A stretch of 64,000 nt of DNA from Rhodamnia argentea (Eukaryota > Streptophyta > Magnoliopsida > Myrtales > Myrtaceae). Location: NCBI RefSeq assembly GCF_020921035.1, contig NC_063151.1:7688001-7752000 (forward strand). The letters run 5' to 3'. Of the stretch, positions 55,000 to 64,000 are shown piece after piece. Both the position numbers and the translations under genes were made by a program. Below the pieces are notes generated by a model, which was not told where the DNA came from, searched no databases, and was given only the letters and a program-made list of their open reading frames with translations. Positions within the stretch are counted from its first letter, which is position 1. Each line of letters opens with the position of its first letter.

Positions 55000-57616
55000 G
55001 GGGCTTTAGCAATGACCATTTACTACGCGTGCATTGTCATTTTTTTCTTATCTAAGTTGATCTTATAAAAAATTAATCCAGATACTTATTTGATTAGGGT
55101 AATAATATATTTATACACGGAACATCACTTTTATAAAAATTCCTTTATATGTCATATTAATTCTCTAAATAAAGGTCAACACATATTTTCGGAAATGGGA
55201 AATGCCGCCCTCATAAAAATAAATTATATTTTCTAAACAATATCATGTGATTTCACAAAATTTCATGCGACATCGGAGGTTGACATCTTTTTCAGCTCTT
55301 CATTTATTTTCAATCCAGCTTGTACACGAGAACGAGATTAGCAATATCTATATATATCATATCATGCTGTCCTTTAATCGTCTAAAAATGATTGGCTACG
55401 GTTTCAAATTTCAAAGAAATATTGAAATTCATATGGAAAATTTAGAATGGTGGGCCAATATGAGGAGATATTAAGAAATTAGTGAATTTTTTTTTTTGGG
55501 TCGAAAGTGAAACTTTGCTCATAATTTCGATAATATCAAACGTTACGACTCTTCTCTTAAGGCAATTGCGATTTTCCGAGGAATTTATGGTCGAGAGAGG
55601 GGATACTCCTTTAGATTTTTCTCCTGGTTTCCAATACGACAGGTCGTGTAGTAGCTAGTGTTGATATTTCTTCTGGACTCTTCTCTGGGAAATATACGTC
55701 ATCGCTTTCGTCATCGCGCGCGATTCATCCCATTCTCCTAGCCAAGGGACCCGATTTTGCTTTCCTAGCAAGGCAAGGCCCAAAAAGTAAAATAAAATAA
55801 AATAAAATAAAAATCTGTAAATCAGCAAAGGAAAAGGAAAAAAAAAAGAAAAAAAAGGGAATAATACTTGGTCCCCTCTTTACTTTATGTGGGCCTTCGT
55901 GTACTGTCATGTAGATTGGCCCCCCCAACTCAAGACTTATTTTGCTACGACTTAGGCTCCATTTATTTCGCCACATATGAATCATTTAAAAAATATTTTT
56001 TATACGAAAAAATCGCTCTTATCACTTGCAAAAATATACGAACGATCATTTTCAAAAAAAAAAAATATTTTTCAAATTGCTCATATTCTGTGAAACAAAG
56101 AGAGCCTTTGATTAATACAAGAAGAGAAGTACCGACGAAGCAAATTTCCATTGCCATACATTATGTAAGAGCGCAGCCTTAGGAAAGGTTCAGGTTCGAC
56201 GAGGGACACGCCTCCATGAAAGCTCAGGCGCTCGAGCAATTCAATAATCTTGCTGGGAGCAAAGAGAGAATGACGGAAAGGTGGGAGGGGGGGGGTTAGG
56301 CTTATGCTGTGATCTTCTCTTCGGTTTAATTCTTGAGTTCTCATGTGTCGTTAAGAGTTTGCATAATGTTCCTCGTGACAGGAACGACAATGAACTAGAC
56401 AAGCCCTAATTGACGGAAATCCTCGAAAACACCTGTTTGAGTACAGGACATCGCGTGAGACACGACGCGGTGTCGGGGTGTGTTGGCCCGAAGCATCTCA
56501 TTTTGGATCTTAAATCTTCTCGATTATTATTCAACATCTAATCTGTTTATGATTGAATGTGTATTGCCTTTTGGAACTTTTGGGCAAAAGTCGAAAAAGA
56601 TATGATTGGTGAGACCATATCTCGATTGGTTTGCTTGAGCTTTTGGACTTTTTGGCCTGTGTCATTTGTCAAGGATCTCAGTACGACTAATTGTCATTTT
56701 GTCGTGCGGAAAGAAAGCCGTGAAACCAGACGAGATGTATCTTACTTATGAGCGTCTCGAAGACACTTTGTTAAACATATTTACTAGAAAAAAAAAAAGT
56801 ATAATTTGATGGACTACCGATTATGCATATCGCGAGAATAGTTTACATATTAAAAGGCATAAAATTATTGTGGTCGGTTAAAAAGTGCCTCCACAAAGTT
56901 AAAAAAGAAGAAAAAGAAGAAGAAGAAGAAGTAGAACTCTTTTGCCTAGTCTCCCTCAATCAACGAAAGACTGGGAGAGAGAAGGAAATAGCGGTGGCCT
57001 ATTTTGATGGGCGGCCTTCAATTCGTGAAGATTTCATTAGGAGTAGTTGGTGAAGACTAAAGGCTAACTCAATACGTCCGCCAGCCTTGGTAGGTGTTTC
57101 ATGAATTTCTAAACGTTCAGGCTTGCGCATCTTCATTCGGAAAAAAAAAAAAAAAATTAAGAGAGCAACATTAGCTATTAAGACAAAAAGGAAACACGGG
57201 AGGGATTTCGAAGAACGTCTCTTACTTGAAAGGAAAATGTTTTCTTGACAGAATCGTCGATGACGGTAGACGGTATAATATCAATCGTAGGTCCACACAC
57301 TATCACTCCTCATTTTGTATAAATCGCTCGTTGATTGAAAGACCGTGTGGTCATGATCGTGTATTCATGCCCTGACCAGAACCTTATGTTACACAAAAAT
57401 TACTGATTTCACATGATGCCTTACTTCTATGTGACATGATCACCTAGTAGGATAAGATGAAAAGAAGACACGACGAAAGGTCCTGTCAGATTACAGAACT
57501 TCAGGAAAACAAAGGAAGTCCCTTACGAGCCACAGGATCACTAACCAAGATAGCGAATTCCGACAGTCACACCGCGGGAAGAGAACAGGGTCCAGCAAAA
57601 GCGGAAGCAGAGTCCC
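55000..57616. other. Intergenic DNA without a supported gene
   Basis: AT-rich, with simple repeats: (aaaat)n at 55788-55812, purine runs at 55826-55860 and (gaa)n near 56908-56932. About 57385-57616 is homologous to 60750-60989 and is the 3' flank of the GST copy that follows. No coding region is supported. Confidence 0.5.
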
Positions 57617-57963
57617 CTGCTCTACGCCCATCGCTTTGTTGCTCTCCAAGATGAAGGCACACGCCTTTCGTGGGTCGTGGAGAGCTTTGGACAGGCTCTC
57701 CCTCTCCATGCATCTCTTGCCCCGCGCAACGAGCTCCGGGCATACGGCTTCGATGCTGAAGTTCCCACACGTCTCGTTAAGTGTCGAACCAGCAGTAGAA
57801 GCCGATGATCGCTATGTCCAAGAACCCGAACTTCTCGCCCACGAAGAAAGGCTCGTCTCCCAGCTCACTTTCTACTAGTTTCAGACATTCGATGTATTCC
57901 TTCTTCGCCCGCATCCTGTTCTTCCCCTTGCATCGTCCACACCATCTTCGCGACGTCACAGAA
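57617..57963 (-). pseudogene. Tau-class GST exon-2 pseudogene, exon 1 lost
   Basis: Exon 2 is full length plus two single-base insertions: a G in the codons for AKKEY (near 57916) and an A after WFDT (near 57779). The stop codon has changed from TAG to CAG. Motifs [15 protein letters not shown] and [10 protein letters not shown] match the copy at 60990-61334. Only a few bases of exon 1 remain at about 58142-58150 (…aacaagaag|gtattag), directly abutting a Copia-like LTR. Confidence 0.85.
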
Positions 57964-58151
57964 CTGAAAAGTTGTTGGTTTTTGTAGTTTACTTCATAAT
58001 GGTACCGCATCAGAAAGATTCATTAGAATCAAGACAAGCTGACTACCAGTATTAGCAATTCTTGCCTGCAATATTACTTGTGCAACATCATCAACTTCCA
58101 ACAATAACGAATTAGAAGACTATAAAAGCAGAGGAGCTAATACCTTCTTGT

Positions 58152-59195
58152 TGTTAGGAGGAAGTTCAATTTTAAAGGAAACAAAATTACCATATTTTGT
58201 TGAAAAGACTTTGATTTATATTTTCGGGATTTATTACAAATATATCTCTATGCATTTTGTACTTAATATTCCTAACGTTTTTAATCTGATAGAAGCAATA
58301 TTCATGGTAGATGTAGACCGATACGAGAATCATGACGAGATATATTTTGATCTTTGATTTATCCTCATTATTTAATCAATCTTATTCTTGCTTACTTTAG
58401 CATGTTAAGTTTCTCTCACTAACAGTCAATTATTTGGTTAGGATTGCATTCCTAAATTAAATTGATTGACTAATCAATCTCAAAGATATTCTCGAGACTT
58501 TCCATTCAAGGAGTTTTGATTGATTGGCAATCATCCGATAGACACTTATCTTTATTAGATGCTTAGTTTAAGGATTCTAAGATTTGTTTGTATGGGTGAA
58601 TAAATCATCTCAAAATTCTGATTTGATCTCACCTCAATGGCTTGTGATCTTTATTCTTCAATCAATCAATGGCTAGTTTTTGGAGATTAATCCTCGGAGT
58701 GGTTCTGTCCAACGGGAAGCGTGGAAGACGAGAAGCATAAAGAGCACAAAGTTCGAAGACCAGTGAGAGAGATCAAGAATTCATCATCCTTATTCCAAGA
58801 GAGCTTGTGAGAGGTATAATACGGAGTCACGTGTGTAGAGTGAGTAACCTTGATAGAAGCAGAGCTCGCTTCCGTTGGAAGTGCTTGTGTTCAAGTAATC
58901 ACATCTTTCTGTAATAACTCATTTGATTGCCCAGTGGAATCCAGCCAGTAGGCCGTTAGTATGGAAGAGTGAACGTAGGCTTACCAAAAGCCGAATCACT
59001 ATAATCTCTTGTGATTTGTCTTCTACTCTCTACTCGCCTCTATTTATTATTTAGTAGAATCATCGCATGATTCTGCTAATTACCTTTGCTCTTATTTAAC
59101 TCGATTATTTTAATTCCGCATTATTTATCCAAGTTAAATTACAAACACCTATTCATCCCCTCTAAGTGTTAAGCTTAGCCAAAACAACACTTGTT
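58152..59195 (+). mobile_element. Copia-type LTR or LTR fragment
   Basis: It begins tgttaggaggaagttcaatt. It contains gaagagtgaacgtaggctta and ccaaaagccgaatcactata, then a T-rich stretch with attccgcattatttatccaa, and ends near caaacacctattcatcccct plus ctaagtgtt. This order is typical of the R/U5 end of plant Ty1-copia (SIRE/Maximus-like) LTRs. No internal coding region follows, so it is a solo or truncated LTR. The exact right end is uncertain. Confidence 0.55.
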
Positions 59196-60989
59196 GAAGA
59201 AATCATCCCCTCTAAGCGTTAAATTAAACACTCACATATAGAACGTCGCGTTTTTAATATAATATACCGATTTTGTAAAGGAGGGCTATTAACTATCACT
59301 TAGAATGTTCAAATATTAAATATAGTTTCATCTACTTTATACATTAACGATTTCCCACTGTTTGGATGGACAACAACTTTCAATTCGATAAAAACCAGAC
59401 CCTATGGCGTGCCGATAGAATCCGACCGCATATCCGCCCAGTTCTTGATCAAGCTTCTCCATTTACTTGCCGACAATGCATTGCGATGTGGCAGCGCAGA
59501 AAGATACAACTCTCTAGAGCAGCAGAGGGAAGAGCACGTAAAATCAACAAAGAAGAAGACCACTCGCTCCGCTCGCAACTCCTCAGCCCTTCACTTGTTT
59601 TGGTCGGCAAACAAGGATAGCGAAGGCGAAGCTGGAAGACACATGTAGTTTTGCGTTGCCAATAGACTACATAAGGAAGGGGGGGCTCAGTACCAAATAC
59701 AAGACAAGCTCTACCAATTCAATGCCCGCTAATGCGTAAAGTACGGGCGGCCTATACGGCTACTTCGCTTTTTAGTGCTCTTGATAGCGAAGGATGGCCA
59801 CACCCTCCGCCTCTATATTTGGTTCATGAGTTCTGATCTTTTTTTTTTTTTTTTTGGCGACGTCAGTTCATGTTCAACCCTTCCAAGAATATGGACAAGC
59901 TGCAAACTGTGAGATTTGCTGTGAAATTTGCACCTAGCAAACTCGCAGTGGCCAGAAGGCATCCCTTGCTAATTCAATTAATAATCTGGGAACTATTAGG
60001 CGTCTGCTTTTAAGGTATATCTTCCTTCTCAGTATGTTGATCACCCAGGCTACAAAACTACGGTTGAAGAGTAAACAAGTAGGTCATACATGCCATGTTA
60101 TCGGTCTTCTGTGCCTCCGCTCATACGATATGACGTCTATGCCAACAACCAGGGACTTGTTGTGAAAGTCTTAATAGTAAGTCCAATTCGATGTAGATAA
60201 CACAGTTGGGCAGAGCAATTTTGCTTTTTTTTTTTTTAATGGCCAATGGTGGGCTAGAGCAGTTGAAAATGTATCAATAATACATTTGTTTAGGAGTCTC
60301 TACAAAATCATGTTGTCTCATCCTGACCGGTAGGTCCATCTTTTCTTTCCTTATCAAGAGCAGTGCTTGTTGTATTTCAGTATCAACCGCGAGTGATGAC
60401 AGGTCAAAGTGAGTAATGTGTCGTGCCTCCTGAAATTGTTTTTAGGCACTTTCAATGCCAATTATAATATTCAATGGCATAACAACCAAGCCTTAGGACT
60501 GATTAAGCAATGAGATTGTTGATTGTAACTGGTCTAAGACTATCTGAAGCAGTTGCTTCACAAGATGAAGAACATAAGAGTAGTTCACGACTGAGGACAG
60601 TTAACAAAGAGTAGGCTTCCTCCTCCCACTGCCTTTTTCAGCTCCGATAGGTATGCAAATCGCAGTCCGTAAATCACGAGCATAAAAAGGGAACATGCGA
60701 AAGATTTTGAAGAACATTCGAAAACCAGAAATGTACTCATGAGCCGGCCAGAACCTTACATTGCCTGAGCACAACATCATTTAGCATGCCTTACTTCCAT
60801 GCGGGATGATCGCCTAGTAGTACAAGATGAAGAGAAGACACAACGAAGTGTGTCCTCTCAAATTACAGAACTCTTAAGAAAACAAAGAAGTCTCCCTTTC
60901 GAGCACAGGATCGCTAACAAAGATAGCAAATTCCAACAGCCACGCAGCGGGAAGAAAACAGGGTCGGGCAAAAGCAGAAGCACAGTACG
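59196..60989. other. Intergenic DNA and 3' flank of the next GST copy
   Basis: No gene recognised. About 59640-59830 is less AT-rich and reads unlike its surroundings. About 60740-60989 duplicates 57385-57616. A long T run lies at 59840-59856. Confidence 0.45.
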
Positions 60990-62755
<1,766 letters not shown>

Positions 62756-62919
62756 CTTCTTGTCGACATAATCGGCCCAGAACCGGGCCTGAGGATGATG
62801 AAGGATTCGCAGACGGGCTTGCCGTCGTCCAACAGGGGACACGTCTCGGCCAGTGCCATCCTGCGCTTCATCCCGGATATGCTTGGCCAGAAGTCCAGGA
62901 TGATCACATCGTCCACCAT
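62756..62919 (-). pseudogene. Tau-class GST exon-1 fragment with internal deletions
   Basis: The minus strand starts ATGGTGGACGATGTG and keeps DFWPSISGMKRRMAL, then jumps over about 100 bases to [13 protein letters not shown], and over about 50 more to [18 protein letters not shown]. Two internal deletions remove most of the glutathione site. The adjoining intron matches GST-C. No exon 2 is present. Confidence 0.82.
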
Positions 62920-63654
62920 TGCTTCCGGTCACCACCAATCTTGAGAAGCAGAGCAATCGCGATTCTCAAGCACTGCGGTTCATTGATATGTTCGTTACAT
63001 GATCTGCATTACCGATAACCTTCTTTACATAACCAATAAATATTCAAGGTATCGCATCATGTGGTAAATATAATTTCCTACATGTAGCATTGTTACTTGT
63101 TTTCCTCATCTAAGTTACCCATTTAATTTTTAATCTGGACAATTGGTTAATTTCTCAATGATGCCACATGCTGCCTCAGTCGTCTCTCAGCACAAGGGCG
63201 ATCCCTTCCGATATGGAAGAGGACGAAATCTGGAGCAAGAGTGATGTTAGTCAGATGATGCTCCATTATCATTTGGGACCTGACGATCGATGCCATGTCG
63301 GAAGCATCTATTGCCTACATCGGGGAACCAAACATGCAAAGAAGCATCAAGCTATTTATAATGATTTTAACTTTGGCCTTTTAAGTTTTTTCACTTCAAG
63401 TTGAGGCTCTTGGTTTTCCTGCTTCAATTGTAGCCAAAGATCTAATCATAGCCGCTTTCAATCGGGCATAGGAACATCAATGCGGAGATATCATTTCTTG
63501 CAATGACATTCATCCATGCGGCAAAAGTTGGTGAGATTCACATTCTACTTTACAGAGAGCCCTTAAAATTCAATAGATTTATATTACGTGCCCTCTACTC
63601 ACTCAAAGACGGACGACAACTTTTAGTTCGATGAAGGCCACATCCTGTACTTGG
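62920..63654. other. Intergenic DNA, nothing recognised
   Basis: The frame at 63168-63404 has no recognisable domain. A short stretch near 63608-63640 (ggacgacaacttttagttcg) resembles 59366-59395, hinting at another shared repeat. Confidence 0.4.
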
Positions 63655-64000
63655 AAAAATTATCAAAAAAATGTTCTAAACCTATTGTAATTATGTCAAT
63701 CAAGTCATTAACTCTTTCCTTGACGATTCAATCCTAAACCTTTTGCAATTGTACCAATTAAGTCCGGCCGACGCAAGTCATCAAGCGACATAATATTTCA
63801 ATTTTTTTATTTTTTTACTTTTGCCTTTTTCCTTTCTTTTCTTTTCTTTTTCTTTCTTTGCTTTTTCTTCCTTGTTCTTCCTCCAGCCGGTTGTCGGATC
63901 TCGGCGACTAGTCCGTCAAAATTGACCAGATGGAATGAATTGGTACAATTGCAAAAGGTTTAGGATTGAATAAGCAAAAGTAAAAATTTATGATTGAATT
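63655..64000. repeat. Long-TIR MITE family, copy cut by the window end
   Basis: The left arm (ttggaaaaattatcaaaaaa, gttctaaacctattgtaatt, caatcctaaaccttttgcaa) and the beginning of the inverted right arm (tgcaaaaggtttaggattga) match the element at 421-985. The right end lies beyond the window. Confidence 0.6.

Overview
This is plant nuclear DNA. The genes have many short GT-AG introns, the intergenic space is AT-rich, TATA boxes and photorespiratory and tau-GST genes are present, and MITEs, LINE, hAT and Copia-like remnants are frequent. A woody dicot with an expanded tau-GST family would fit (Myrtaceae is a guess, not shown by the sequence). No organelle, bacterial or CRISPR-type locus is seen. 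All exon boundaries below were derived by hand from splice sites and family alignment from memory. In the four housekeeping genes and the three intact GST genes, exon lengths and phases close exactly.

Left part (about 4.5-28.5 kb): three housekeeping genes lie on the minus strand. Bystin/ENP1 (4504-8808, 10 exons, 444 aa; 40S ribosome assembly) carries a U12-type AT-AC last intron and an intronic 53-bp minisatellite. ALG1 mannosyltransferase (10310-14637, 16 exons, 476 aa; N-glycan precursor synthesis) has a GC-AG last intron. Peroxisomal glycolate oxidase (16498-19376, 11 coding exons, 369 aa) has all catalytic residues. Between 20.9 and 28.5 kb there are only repeats, including a seven-copy tandem array of a TRIM/PBS-like unit and several terminal-inverted-repeat elements.

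Middle (28.6-34.2 kb): a UBP25-type ubiquitin-specific protease lies on the plus strand (8 exons, 667 aa), with LINE 3'-end relics in its introns.

Right part (36.8-63 kb): a tau-class glutathione S-transferase cluster. Three genes look intact: GST-A (39397-40142, +), GST-B (50615-51361, +) and GST-C (53624-54874, -), each 219 aa with one intron after codon 105. Seven further copies are broken or partial. GST-A and GST-B lie in a tandem duplication of about 3 kb. Copy B was later invaded by a 5'-truncated LINE of about 7.5 kb, into which a 2.96-kb hAT element inserted, and by a 569-bp non-autonomous hAT placed 248 bp upstream of the GST-B start. GST-B has also lost the TATA box that GST-A and a neighbouring pseudogene keep. 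The cluster shows birth, decay and promoter divergence of detoxification genes in one window.
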